NCBI GenBank assembly: GCA_019638285.1
Contig: JAHBUB010000009.1
Span: forward strand, 1-64,000
Direction of reading: 5' to 3'
DNA length: 64,000 bases
DNA from: Cyclobacteriaceae bacterium
Lineage (GTDB): Bacteria > Bacteroidota > Bacteroidia > Cytophagales > Cyclobacteriaceae
Shown: positions 1-8,921 of the stretch, piece by piece
Numbering within the stretch: position 1 is the first letter of the stretch
Layout: every line of letters starts with the position of its first letter
Translations under genes and position numbers: made by a program
The notes under the pieces: model-generated
Told to the model about the DNA's origin: nothing
The model's input: only the letters and a program-made list of their open reading frames with translations
The model's database searches: none

Positions 1-432
1 AGTATAGTAGTTATGATCAACATCCCACTCAAATCCGGTTTTGGGATAAAGTTTATTCCCTTCCACATTCGATTTTGCGGTCTCCAACATCATTCCGCAT
101 GCTCCAGACTCACGACAAAGCTCTTTCGCTTTTTCAATCAATCCTATAGAAAAGCCTTGTTTTCTATAATTTATATGAACAAATAGATCATTGAGCAGTC
201 AAAACTTTTGCATCCTTGTAGAGGAGAACAGTGGATAAAGTTGGACAAATCCGGTCATTATGTTTTTATCAGTGAATGAAATAAAGATTTCAGATTCTTC
301 CTTTTCAATCCGCTCTTTAAGAAACGATTGGGCCCCAGCCATATCAGAATCTTTTTTGTAAAAAACTCTATACTGATCGAACAATTCAGCCAAAGACCGA
401 AGGTCACTTAATTCTGCCTTTCTTATGATCAT
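1..432 (-). pseudogene. GNAT N-acetyltransferase, nonsense-interrupted and cut by the window edge
   Basis: The frame starts at ATG 432 and gives 77 residues before an in-frame TGA at 199-201. Without any frame change it continues to the window edge with LLNDLFVHINYRKQGFSIGL, the acetyl-CoA-binding motif A region (RKQGFS), then GMMLET and KLYPKTGFEW, the last conserved GNAT strands. The lost codon sits where a Trp or similar residue would fit before LLND, so a single TGG to TGA change explains the stop. It could be a recent nonsense mutation or a base-call error. Recoding is unlikely because TGG encodes Trp throughout the window. The substrate is unknown, and the 3' end lies outside the window. 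Confidence 0.75.
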
Positions 433-552
433 CCTTAAATCTCATTTTTGAGTTTAGCCTATCTTCTACTCAAGATAGAAATTTTGTTTATTATTGACCT
501 AATCCCAAAGCTTACTACTGTATCTTTAATTAAAACCTAAACCGAAATAATC

Positions 553-1965
553 ATGAGTTCAGATCGCAGGAAATTTATAAAACAAATGGGGCTCGGCCTT
601 GCTGCTACAAGTTTGGCGGCAAGCCACCTTGCATGTTCAGATTCCAGTACGCCTTCCAATGGAGATTCAGAAAGCCTGCTCGCAACCCGTGAAGGACAAC
701 CAGAGCCAGCACCCCTTGGATACGACAGACTTCCTGTTGAATGGTATAAAGCAACGACACAACGCTTAAAAGATAGAATTGCTAATAAAGGTGTTGATGC
801 CATTCTAATACAAAATGATATCAACGCGGTATATTATACTGGCTGCTTCAGAGGGAGTGGCGAGCGAACTACCTGGGTGTTATTTCCAATGAATGAAAAG
901 GATACCGCTTATTGGTACGGTCCTGCGATCGATCGTGATCTTATTACTTCATGGTGGGCCACCGAATTTGAGTACTACTTTTGTTATCCACATGCTGTTG
1001 GCGGATTTCCCAACAAAGGACAGGTAGTTCAAGGTGAACGAAAAGATCTGTTTGAATGGTTGCTAGAAGGACTCGAGAAAAAAGGGATGGCAGGTAAAAC
1101 CATCGCTACCGATTTCACACCATCACCAGCGCAGTTAGCTACTGCCAGTAAAATATTGCCTGGGGCAGTATTTGTAAATATTAGTGATGAATGTTTGCAG
1201 ATGAGAATTATTAAAACCAAAGAAGAGATCGCACTCTTTCAACGCACTTATCGCTATTTTGATAAGGTGCATTCCTTTGCAAGAGACTTTATTCTCGAAC
1301 ATGGTACCCATGTCACGGACTTTGAAATCGGGCAAGCATTGCAATTGTACGCGATACAAATGATAATGAATGATATAAAATATGATGGGCGCCCACATTC
1401 AGCTGTAGGCATTGATTCCACCTCACATTATGTGCGAACGGGAGTCTCTACAGCCTACCCTCACCCCAATCAATTCTTCTATAACAAAGTAAAAAAAGGC
1501 GAATCGTTATATGTCAATACAGATCTATACCTCGGGGGCATGGGTGGAGAGTGTTATAGAAATTATCTGATCGCCCCATGGACTGATCATCAAAGCAAGA
1601 TGTGGGAAATTGTTTCTGACACCGTTCAGATTATGGTAGAAGAAAGTAAACCCGGGGCTATCTGTTCTGATGTTGCATATAAAGTACATCAGCATCAGGT
1701 AAAAAATGGAATGCAACAATATATCTACCATCGGCCAGGTCACGGTACCGGACAAAATCTTCAAGGGCATCAGGCACCTTTCCTTTCACTAGGTGATTAT
1801 ACTCCCATGCAAGAGGGGATGATGTTTAGTGTAGAACCTGGTTTATATGATTCGGAAAAGGGAATTGGTATTAACCCAAGTGATAATTTATTGATTACCA
1901 AAAATGGCGCAGTGTTGATGAGCCGAGTTCCTTTTAGTAAGGAGTGGAGTTACCTGACTTTGTAA
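553..1965 (+). CDS. Exported M24 (creatinase / Xaa-Pro peptidase fold) protein
   Basis: 470 aa. The N-terminus has a twin-arginine-like signal (SDRRKFIKQMG plus a hydrophobic stretch and Ala-rich region), with a Cys at about 28 that could be a weak lipobox. Residues 60-190 are the creatinase N-terminal domain and 200-470 the pita-bread M24 domain. Recognisable landmarks are D324, PGHGTG with H397, and SVEPGLY with E428. Two of the five usual metal ligands are not conserved: the second Asp region reads GGMGGECYRN (Glu at D+9, not Asp at D+11), and the last Glu is replaced in GIGINPSDN (N441). It may be a metal-independent creatinase-like hydrolase or an altered peptidase. It is convergent with the next gene, 11 bp apart. 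Confidence 0.8.
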   Translation: MSSDRRKFIKQMGLGLAATSLAASHLACSDSSTPSNGDSESLLATREGQPEPAPLGYDRLPVEWYKATTQRLKDRIANKGVDAILIQNDINAVYYTGCFRGSGERTTWVLFPMNEKDTAYWYGPAIDRDLITSWWATEFEYYFCYPHAVGGFPNKGQVVQGERKDLFEWLLEGLEKKGMAGKTIATDFTPSPAQLATASKILPGAVFVNISDECLQMRIIKTKEEIALFQRTYRYFDKVHSFARDFILEHGTHVTDFEIGQALQLYAIQMIMNDIKYDGRPHSAVGIDSTSHYVRTGVSTAYPHPNQFFYNKVKKGESLYVNTDLYLGGMGGECYRNYLIAPWTDHQSKMWEIVSDTVQIMVEESKPGAICSDVAYKVHQHQVKNGMQQYIYHRPGHGTGQNLQGHQAPFLSLGDYTPMQEGMMFSVEPGLYDSEKGIGINPSDNLLITKNGAVLMSRVPFSKEWSYLTL

Positions 1966-1976
1966 TGTTCAAATTA

Positions 1977-3515
1977 TTATTCCTTGCGGATAAACAAGCC
2001 ATATCGTTCAGTCACTTCCACATCTGGAGACTTTGCGATGTGGCCATTGATAATCACATATTCGAAACCATCAGCATATAGATGTGGCGCTTCATAAGTT
2101 GCATTGTCTTTTACTTCTAAGGGATCAAATACCAGGAGGTCAGCCTTATATCCAACTTTCAATTCACCACGTTTTTTCAATCCTATGATAGAGGCGGGCA
2201 ATGAAGTCATTTTTCGAATGGCATCAGTCAACTCAAGGCTGTGCGTTTCATTTACGTAATGGCTTATCATTTTAGCAAATGAGCCATAGCCCCTAGGGTG
2301 GTGCATGGTAGGTGAGCCATCAGAAGAAATGCACACAAGTGAATCCTTGATGATTACGGTCTCCAATTCTTCATCCATTACAAAATAGGCACCCGATCCT
2401 CCTTCAGGCCCTACTACATCAATTAATACTTTTTCAAAAGACATCTTCAATGAGTCCGCTACTTGTGCCAAAGTCATTCCCTGCCACTTTCCATCACCAA
2501 ATAGGGTAGCCTCCGGACCATTGCGCCTAATAATTTTACTTCTTAAAAAATCCTCTAACTCACTTCTTCGAGAAGCCCTCACCTTTTCAAAATTATTTGG
2601 AGCCTTCGCCCAATCGGGGAATACAATTCCAATATCAGTATAACTTGCGGTATAAGGATATGCGTCAGCAGTTACTGTTATTCCTGTGCGCCTTGCAGAA
2701 TCCAAAATCGAAAGTAGATGTTTCGCTCTTTCTTCACCTTTTCCATACACCACTTTAAGATGAGAAATATGAACAGGGGCAAATGCTCCCTGAAGTAATA
2801 ATTCATGAATAGATTTTTCAATCTGATCATCATCCTCATTGCGCATATGACTCATGATAATACCTTCGTTCTCTCCCACCACTTTAGCAAGGGCTTCCAT
2901 TTCGGGCGACTGGGCATAATAACCGGGTGTATATTCCAAGCCTGTACTCAACCCAAAAGCACCCCGCATCATACTTTGTCTTAATATCTCCTGCATGGAT
3001 GAAAGTTGTTTCTCCGTAGGTTGAGGCGCATAATTGGTACCCGATAATTCCCTTAGCGTACTATGACCCACAAATGTGAGTACATTAACACCTAAGCCTG
3101 TTGAATCAATTTGGCTCATCCATGGGGAAAGGTTTTCAGATGCATAACTAAAACCATCTTGTCCTAAACAAATAGTGGTCACACCCATATTCATAAAGTT
3201 CTTGAAGTCAGCCTCCGCCACAGGATCCCCATGGGCATGGGCATCTATAAATCCCGGAGTCACTACTTTTCCCTTTGCATCAATCAATTGATCAATATCT
3301 ACTTTTTCTCTATCGACTTTACCGATGTAAGCAATGCTATCGCTACTAATCAAAATATCTCCTGAGAATTTCTCTCGTCCAGTTCCATCAATGATAGTGG
3401 CATTGGTTATTAATATATCAAAACTTCCCTCTGGGGAATCAGGTTGGCTACAGGAAAAAGATATGATTCCCAAAAAAACAAATGATACAATCTCTACAAC
3501 AATTCGAAGTTTCAT
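1977..3515 (-). CDS. N-acyl-D-amino-acid deacylase (amidohydrolase superfamily) lipoprotein
   Basis: About 512 aa from ATG 3515, which overlaps the SDR stop as ATGA (3512-3515). A start at 3533 is possible but would overlap more. The signal peptide MKLRIVVEIVSFVFLGIISF runs into a Cys, so it is a probable lipoprotein. GFIDAHAHGDP holds the metal-binding HxH(G)D of D-aminoacylases. Further landmarks are SHMRNEDD, HISHLKVVYG (metal His), TADAYPYTASYTD and SSDGSPTMHHPRGYGSF (catalytic Asp and the usual HPR segment). The family hydrolyses N-acyl-D-amino acids or related amides and imides to the free D-amino acid. It is the last gene of the cupin - SDR - deacylase operon. Confidence 0.88.
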   Translation of the reverse strand: MKLRIVVEIVSFVFLGIISFSCSQPDSPEGSFDILITNATIIDGTGREKFSGDILISSDSIAYIGKVDREKVDIDQLIDAKGKVVTPGFIDAHAHGDPVAEADFKNFMNMGVTTICLGQDGFSYASENLSPWMSQIDSTGLGVNVLTFVGHSTLRELSGTNYAPQPTEKQLSSMQEILRQSMMRGAFGLSTGLEYTPGYYAQSPEMEALAKVVGENEGIIMSHMRNEDDDQIEKSIHELLLQGAFAPVHISHLKVVYGKGEERAKHLLSILDSARRTGITVTADAYPYTASYTDIGIVFPDWAKAPNNFEKVRASRRSELEDFLRSKIIRRNGPEATLFGDGKWQGMTLAQVADSLKMSFEKVLIDVVGPEGGSGAYFVMDEELETVIIKDSLVCISSDGSPTMHHPRGYGSFAKMISHYVNETHSLELTDAIRKMTSLPASIIGLKKRGELKVGYKADLLVFDPLEVKDNATYEAPHLYADGFEYVIINGHIAKSPDVEVTERYGLFIRKE

Positions 3516-4273
3516 AAAATACTTTTTATCCATCCACCATCTACAGCAAGGGACACTCCAGTGATATAACTTGCCCGCTCGCTCGCCAGGAAGGCCACCG
3601 CTGCCGCAAATTCTTCTGGCTGTCCAAATCGTCCCAAAGGAATTTCAGAGGTGACATTCGCAACCGCAGGATTATTTTCTATTAATTTAACCAACCTGGC
3701 CGTTTGTGTATAGCCTGGCATTACATTGTTAACAGTAATATTATATTGCCCCAACTCGTTGGAGAGTGATTTCATTAAACCTGCTACAGAGGCCCTCACC
3801 GCATTGGATAATACAAGATTATTTACGGGTTGCTTCACTGCCTGAGAAGTAATGGCGATAATGCGTCCCCACTTTTGTTTTTTCATACCCGGTAAGAAAC
3901 CATTGACCAAGCCAACAGCACTCCCCAACAATTGCTGCGTGGCCTTTTCCCAATCCTTCTGACTAAACGATTCAAACTGGCCAGCGGGAGGGCCTCCTGT
4001 ATTGGTTACTAATATATCAACCTTTTCAAATTCCTTTAATGCAGCAGCTATAATATGGTCGCGATCCTTTGCATCAGACAAATCACCAGTCACTGCTAGC
4101 ACGCGGGCTCCAATAGACTTAATCTCTTTCGCGGTTTCCTCAAGTGTTTCTATATTTCTTCCGCAGATAATTACGGAAGCTCCTTCCTCAGCCAACAATT
4201 TTGCGACCGCCCTTCCCAAACCCTGACTTGAAGCAGCTACAAAAGCCACTTTATTCTTTAATCCTAAGTCCAT
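3512..4273 (-). CDS. SDR-family oxidoreductase, BKR-like subgroup with altered active site
   Basis: 253 aa, full SDR length. The Rossmann start is VAFVAASSQGLGRAVA, where the usual TGxxxGIG has become AASSQGLG. NTGGPPAG stands in for NNAG. The catalytic Ser is S143 (ITSQ), but the expected Tyr at +13 is S156 and the Lys at +17 is R160 (LSNAVR). The C-terminal YITGVSLAVDGG is typical of SDRs. This set of substitutions is known for a 3-oxoacyl-ACP-reductase-like subgroup described as lacking the normal tetrad, so it is a family trait and not decay of this copy. It lies 6 bp downstream of the cupin and overlaps the deacylase by 4 bp, so the three are probably co-transcribed. Confidence 0.87.
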   Translation of the reverse strand: MDLGLKNKVAFVAASSQGLGRAVAKLLAEEGASVIICGRNIETLEETAKEIKSIGARVLAVTGDLSDAKDRDHIIAAALKEFEKVDILVTNTGGPPAGQFESFSQKDWEKATQQLLGSAVGLVNGFLPGMKKQKWGRIIAITSQAVKQPVNNLVLSNAVRASVAGLMKSLSNELGQYNITVNNVMPGYTQTARLVKLIENNPAVANVTSEIPLGRFGQPEEFAAAVAFLASERASYITGVSLAVDGGWIKSIL

Positions 4274-4279
4274 TACTTT

Positions 4280-4639
4280 CTATTTTCTAAGATAATCATC
4301 AGTACCATTCAACCAATCCTCCCTTGGTGGCGACCATGAGTCTATCTCCACCACATCGCCAATCATCAACGCTTCGTGTGGCACATTGGATGGGATGACC
4401 ACCACATCTCCAGCTTCTAAATCCATTTGCTGCTCTTTGTTGGCCCCAAACCAAAATCTCATTTTCCCAGAAACAACTTGTGTAATCTGTTCGTGAATGT
4501 GATGATGCAACGGCACTATAAACCCGTCTTTAAAATTCATTTTAGCAATCATCATTTTCTCTCCAGTGATGATTCTTCTTTTCATAGATGGATTCACTTC
4601 TTCCTGAGGGACAGCATCCCAATTAATTTTTTCTACCAT
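4280..4639 (-). CDS. Small single-domain cupin protein
   Basis: 119 aa from ATG 4639. A longer frame begins with TTG at 4666 but adds only a poor-looking extension. It is a one-barrel cupin: motif 1 is HHHIHEQITQVVSGKMRFWFG (metal-binding His-His-Glu region) and motif 2 is LEAGDVVVIPSNVPHEA (second metal His). Such small cupins act as dioxygenases, isomerases or ligand sensors, and the sequence does not decide between these. As first gene of the operon with the SDR and the D-aminoacylase it may handle an intermediate from D-amino-acid or amide catabolism; that is inference. Confidence 0.85.
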   Translation of the reverse strand: MVEKINWDAVPQEEVNPSMKRRIITGEKMMIAKMNFKDGFIVPLHHHIHEQITQVVSGKMRFWFGANKEQQMDLEAGDVVVIPSNVPHEALMIGDVVEIDSWSPPREDWLNGTDDYLRK

Positions 4640-4834
4640 AAGTGTGGTTAGTGTCTCGTTGAACAATCTTTCAAAGACTAAGATAAAGTATTTCGTTTAA
4701 ATGTACGGTATCGCACACATATGTACACTTTTGAATGTTCGCAGAAATCAAAACATTGAATAGAGTGCGTTCTTGCCCAATTTCTCAACTGGCATGTTCC
4801 TTGATAAAATAACAGTGCACAAACCAATCCAAAT

Positions 4835-5533
4835 ATGCGGACTTTCTTTACAATCGCGCTCACCCTTCTTGCCATTACCACATTTGCCCAACAAACAGTC
4901 AACGCAAAGGATATTATTAAAAAGATTAACTCGGGTGAAGATGTAGCCTATAAAAATATAGCAATTGAAGGATACCTTGATTTAACCGATTTGAGTAATA
5001 GAAGGCGCACCGAATCTTCATTTGATTTCTTTGGGAAAGGGAATGATACCTATGAGAGTTCGGTAGAAGGATCACTTACCTTCATTAACTGCACTTTTAC
5101 TGATGATGTGATTGCCTATTACCACGAAGAGCGGAACAATGATACTTTTGTCGCTCACTTCGAAGGAGATGTAGTTTTTCAAAACTGTACGTTCAAAAGA
5201 AAAAGTGAATTCAAGTATTCAGAGTTTAGAGAAAATGCTGACTTCAATGGTTCAGTATTTAACAGAGAAGCCAACTTTAAATATGCAGAATTCTCAGATG
5301 CACCAAATTTCTCAGATGCCCGCTTCAGAGATGACGCCAATTTCAAATATGCAGAATTTCCTCAAGGCGCGTCCTTTCAATCAACTACATTTATGCAGTT
5401 GGCCAACTTCAAATACACAAAATTTCGTACTCCACTTAACATCAAAAATATTCAATTTAGAGGGGAGGAGGATTTCAAATACACTAAAGTAGATGGACAA
5501 AGTTTCTCTTCTTACTTACTCGAAAATCGCTAA
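4835..5533 (+). CDS. Secreted pentapeptide-type (F-x4-F, 11-residue) repeat protein
   Basis: 232 aa with a cleavable signal peptide (MRTFFTIALTLLAITTFAQQ). Residues 22-60 form a short non-repeat cap. From about residue 80 Phe recurs with alternating spacing of 5 and 6, an 11-residue repeat of the form F-x4-F-x3-A-x. Every second copy carries FKY, at residues 126, 148, 170, 192 and 214, giving an exact 22-residue (66-bp) higher-order period. This is the right-handed beta-helix pattern of the pentapeptide superfamily. The function is unknown, and the signal peptide places it in the periplasm or outside the cell. It is divergent from the cupin operon. Confidence 0.8.
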   Translation: MRTFFTIALTLLAITTFAQQTVNAKDIIKKINSGEDVAYKNIAIEGYLDLTDLSNRRRTESSFDFFGKGNDTYESSVEGSLTFINCTFTDDVIAYYHEERNNDTFVAHFEGDVVFQNCTFKRKSEFKYSEFRENADFNGSVFNREANFKYAEFSDAPNFSDARFRDDANFKYAEFPQGASFQSTTFMQLANFKYTKFRTPLNIKNIQFRGEEDFKYTKVDGQSFSSYLLENR

Positions 5534-5676
5534 AATTTGCGTGATTGTCCTACACCGGGCTTATGCATTGCCTCTAAACGGTTTGTGATTGCACTTATAA
5601 AGTCATAAGACCATTTATCAAGTGTGGTTCTCAACAAAGAGGTAATCAAATAAATTTACGCGAAATTAGGCGTGAA

Positions 5677-7914
5677 TTGAGATCATCTATTGGAATAGCT
5701 TTAATCTTGTTATTGGCTACCTCAGTCATTGCACAGGAAATCTCCAGGAAGACCATAAATATTAATGAGACCGATGCGCTCATCAAGATTGATGGGATAC
5801 TTGATGAGCCCGTCTGGAAAAACATTATTCCAGCTAAGGACTTTTATCAAACCTACCCTTACGACTCTTCCTTATCCAATACACAATGTGAAATTTATCT
5901 CACGTATGATAAAATCAATATTTATATAGGCACTAAATGCAATGATCTCGAGCCAATTAAAAAATTCGTTATCCTTTCAAAGCGCAGGGATTTTAGGGGG
6001 TCAGGTATTGAAAGTGTAAATATCCTGTTGGATCCATTTATGGATCAGACAAATGCTTATTCATTTGGTATTAATCCCCTTGGCGTACAAAAGGAAGGAC
6101 TGGTGGTCAATGGTGGAAATCAATCGGAGGACTTTTCTTTAGACTGGGACAATAAATGGAAGGGTGAATCTTTCATTGGAGATGGATTCTGGACTTCAGA
6201 GATGGCTATCCCCTTCAAAACAATTCGATTTCCTGAAGGTTCTACCAAATGGTATTTCAATTCCTATCGCGTGGACAGTAAAACTAACGAGCGCGCCACC
6301 TGGAACAGAGTGCCACGAAACTTCAGGCCTTATTCTTTATCTTATACCGGAGAATTGATTTGGGATAAACCCTTGCCGAAACCCGGAGCCAATGTTTCCT
6401 TCATCCCTTTTATTTCTTCCGGCATTAATAAAGATTTTGAAGAAGGTACTGAATCCTCTTTTCAAAGCGCCATTGGGGGTGACGTAAAGATTGCACTGAC
6501 AACCTCTCTTAATCTGGATTTAACACTCAATCCCGATTTTTCCCAAGTTGAAGTTGATAAGCAGGTAACCAACGTGGATCGTTTCGAGATTTTCTTTCCT
6601 GAAAAAAGACAGTTCTTTCTTGAAAATGCAGATCTATTTGCCGCATTTGGAACAGAAGATGCTCGCCCATTTTTCTCAAGAAGAATTGGTGTAGCCATTG
6701 ACACTTCAACCGGGTCTAATGTGCAAAATAAAATCTATGGTGGATTTAGATTGAATGGTAAACTAAACAGGAGATTACGCGTAGGCTTACTCAACATGCA
6801 GGCTGCTGAAGATAAAGAAATACAATTACCCAGTATTAACTATACAGTGGCCGCTGTGCAACAACAGGTATTTAGCAGATCAAATGTCTCCGCATTTGTT
6901 GTTAACAAGCAATCCTTTACTGACACCTTTACAGACAAATTATTTGAAGAACCCGTGAAATACAACCGGGTAGTAGGCCTGGACTACAACCTTGCTTCAA
7001 TTACCAATAAATGGACAGGTAAAATTTTCTATCATCATAGCTTTCAAGAACAAAAGCCCGGTAAACAATATGCACATGGAGCCTCCTTGCGTTACAGCAC
7101 ACAAAAATGGGAAGTAGAATGGAATCATACTTTAATTGGTGAGAATTATAATGCCGAAGTGGGATTTGTAAAAAGAACCAATATCAATAGTATCACACCT
7201 CAAATAAGTTATAGGTTTTATCCGAAAAAAGGGATAATAAACAACCATGGCCCTGAGTCAACCATCAGATATTTCTGGAATAATGAAGGTCGGACAGATC
7301 AGCTTATGCGTTTTTCTTATGATATAAGATTTCAAAACAATGCGAGTGTCCGCATCTCTTATAGCAATGAACACACTAAATTAATAAATGATTTTGACCC
7401 CACCCGTTCACCAGATAAAGACAATCCGCAGCTACTAGTCGCTGGTTCTGACTATCACTATCAAAGTTACTGGATGCGTTTCACATCCGATACAAGAAAA
7501 TTATTTTCATACGAACTAAAACATTCAGGTGGGGAATATTTTAATGGCACCAAATACGAGTACAGTCCTTCTATTACCTACAGATTTCAACCCTATGGAA
7601 GCTTAACATTGGATTATAGCTACAACAGAATCAAACTTCCACCTCCCTTTCCATCAAAGGATATTCATCTGATCGGACCAAGGGTTGATTTCACCATTTC
7701 TAAAAAAGTATTCCTGACTAATTTCATGCAGTTTAATACACAAAATGAAAATGTGAATATCAATGCGCGATTGCAGTGGAGATTCAGACCTGCGAGTGAT
7801 CTATTTCTTGTTTATACCGATAATTATTTCTTCAATTTTGAAGATCCCAATACCAACTGGATACCCCGCACGAGGGCACTTGTGTTTAAAATGACCTATT
7901 GGCTAAATCTATAA
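5677..7914 (+). CDS. DUF5916 outer-membrane protein with N-terminal CBM9-like domain
   Basis: 745 aa, with a TTG start at 5677 chosen because it begins the signal peptide MRSSIGIALILLLATSVIAQ; no ATG fits. Residues 25-210 are a CBM9-like sandwich (IDGILDEPVWKN, YLTYDKINIYIGTKCND). The rest is a long beta-strand-rich region with DFSQVEVDKQVTNVDRFEIF and FPEKRQFFLENADLF, hallmarks of DUF5916, ending in an aromatic strand FKMTYWLNL typical of outer-membrane barrels. The family is common in Bacteroidota and often annotated as a carbohydrate-binding family 9-like protein. Its substrate is unknown. It stands alone, convergent with the acyltransferase. Confidence 0.88.
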   Translation: MRSSIGIALILLLATSVIAQEISRKTININETDALIKIDGILDEPVWKNIIPAKDFYQTYPYDSSLSNTQCEIYLTYDKINIYIGTKCNDLEPIKKFVILSKRRDFRGSGIESVNILLDPFMDQTNAYSFGINPLGVQKEGLVVNGGNQSEDFSLDWDNKWKGESFIGDGFWTSEMAIPFKTIRFPEGSTKWYFNSYRVDSKTNERATWNRVPRNFRPYSLSYTGELIWDKPLPKPGANVSFIPFISSGINKDFEEGTESSFQSAIGGDVKIALTTSLNLDLTLNPDFSQVEVDKQVTNVDRFEIFFPEKRQFFLENADLFAAFGTEDARPFFSRRIGVAIDTSTGSNVQNKIYGGFRLNGKLNRRLRVGLLNMQAAEDKEIQLPSINYTVAAVQQQVFSRSNVSAFVVNKQSFTDTFTDKLFEEPVKYNRVVGLDYNLASITNKWTGKIFYHHSFQEQKPGKQYAHGASLRYSTQKWEVEWNHTLIGENYNAEVGFVKRTNINSITPQISYRFYPKKGIINNHGPESTIRYFWNNEGRTDQLMRFSYDIRFQNNASVRISYSNEHTKLINDFDPTRSPDKDNPQLLVAGSDYHYQSYWMRFTSDTRKLFSYELKHSGGEYFNGTKYEYSPSITYRFQPYGSLTLDYSYNRIKLPPPFPSKDIHLIGPRVDFTISKKVFLTNFMQFNTQNENVNINARLQWRFRPASDLFLVYTDNYFFNFEDPNTNWIPRTRALVFKMTYWLNL

Positions 7915-7917
7915 AGC

Positions 7918-8823
7918 CTAGATTTGTGTTACGGCCTCTAGTCTTGCCTCATTATTAACTACAAAATCCTTTTTCTTTCTTTTCCAACGCTTGTGGGTCC
8001 ATAACCAGTAAGCAGGTTCATTTCGGATATCCTTCTCCAGCATCCGTGTGTGGATCTCACTTATCATTCCCATTTTCAATTCATCTGGACCTTCACAGAC
8101 TAATTTATATTCCATCTCATAATATCCACGTCTTTTCTTATGAATAAAACCGTAGATAACTGGGGTATTGTTGTCTCTTGCAAATTTCTCGGCTCCAAAT
8201 TGAACACCCGTTTCCTGGTTTAAAAATTCGGTCCAATATGGCTTTTGCGCAGTTCTGGGGCATTGATCTGAAGCAAAAATAAACATAACGGGCTTCGCCA
8301 CCTTACCCCTAACTATTTGCTTTGCTTCCTGATAACTTTTCATCCACAACCCAAACTTCGAGCGACTTTGGGTCATTTTCTCATTCATGAATTTGTTGTT
8401 GAGCGGGGTATAAAGTGCTAATGGCTGATGTGGTATGTGCAGCGCCACGCTCACAGCAAACAACTCCCAGTTGCCATTATGCCCACCTACTAAAGTTACA
8501 TGTTGTCCTCTGTCAAAATATTTTTGAAATATTTCTGGATTGCGTTGAACAAAACAGCTATTCAATTCGGATTTAGAGATCGAAAATGCCTTTATCGACT
8601 CTACAATCAAATCACAAAAATGAACATAAAACTTACGCTCTGTCTCTTTGAGTCTCTCCTTTGAAAAATCAGGAAATGAATTTTGAAGATTGGCACGTAC
8701 CACCTTTTTGCGATAACCAACCAAGTGATAGATTACTAAAAATAATCCATTGGATATCCCATACAGGATCCAACTGGGCAATAGGCTGATAGGTCTGAGT
8801 ACCAAGTAATATAAAAAACGCAT
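7918..8823 (-). CDS. Lipid A biosynthesis acyltransferase (LpxL/HtrB family)
   Basis: 301 aa. An N-terminal membrane anchor (residues 1-35) is followed by an LPLAT domain with the catalytic pair H115 and E120 in GGHNGNWE. FASDQCPR and FGAEKFARDNNTPVIYGF are the other conserved family blocks, and LWTHKRWKR sits near the C-terminus as in LpxL. It transfers an acyl chain onto Kdo-lipid A at the inner-membrane cytosolic face. The length matches the family. It ends 3 bp from the DUF5916 gene on the other strand and is separated by about 100 bp from the sugar transporter upstream, so it is probably a single-gene unit. Confidence 0.9.
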   Translation of the reverse strand: MRFLYYLVLRPISLLPSWILYGISNGLFLVIYHLVGYRKKVVRANLQNSFPDFSKERLKETERKFYVHFCDLIVESIKAFSISKSELNSCFVQRNPEIFQKYFDRGQHVTLVGGHNGNWELFAVSVALHIPHQPLALYTPLNNKFMNEKMTQSRSKFGLWMKSYQEAKQIVRGKVAKPVMFIFASDQCPRTAQKPYWTEFLNQETGVQFGAEKFARDNNTPVIYGFIHKKRRGYYEMEYKLVCEGPDELKMGMISEIHTRMLEKDIRNEPAYWLWTHKRWKRKKKDFVVNNEARLEAVTQI

Positions 8824-8921
8824 ATCTATCCTAAGTGACTATAACACAATGATAAATATTTAAGTACAAATTTTTAAGTAATTGTAAAATAACTAACACA
8901 ACAAGTTATGGTAGGTAAAAA

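Noticed and set aside
199..201. In-frame TGA in the GNAT gene read as selenocysteine or Trp
   Set aside because: No SECIS-like hairpin or selenium genes are seen, and TGG encodes Trp everywhere else. A nonsense change or base-call error is simpler.
3512..4273. SDR with lost catalytic Tyr and Lys as a decaying gene
   Set aside because: The frame is intact and the same substitutions define a known SDR subgroup, so this is a family trait.
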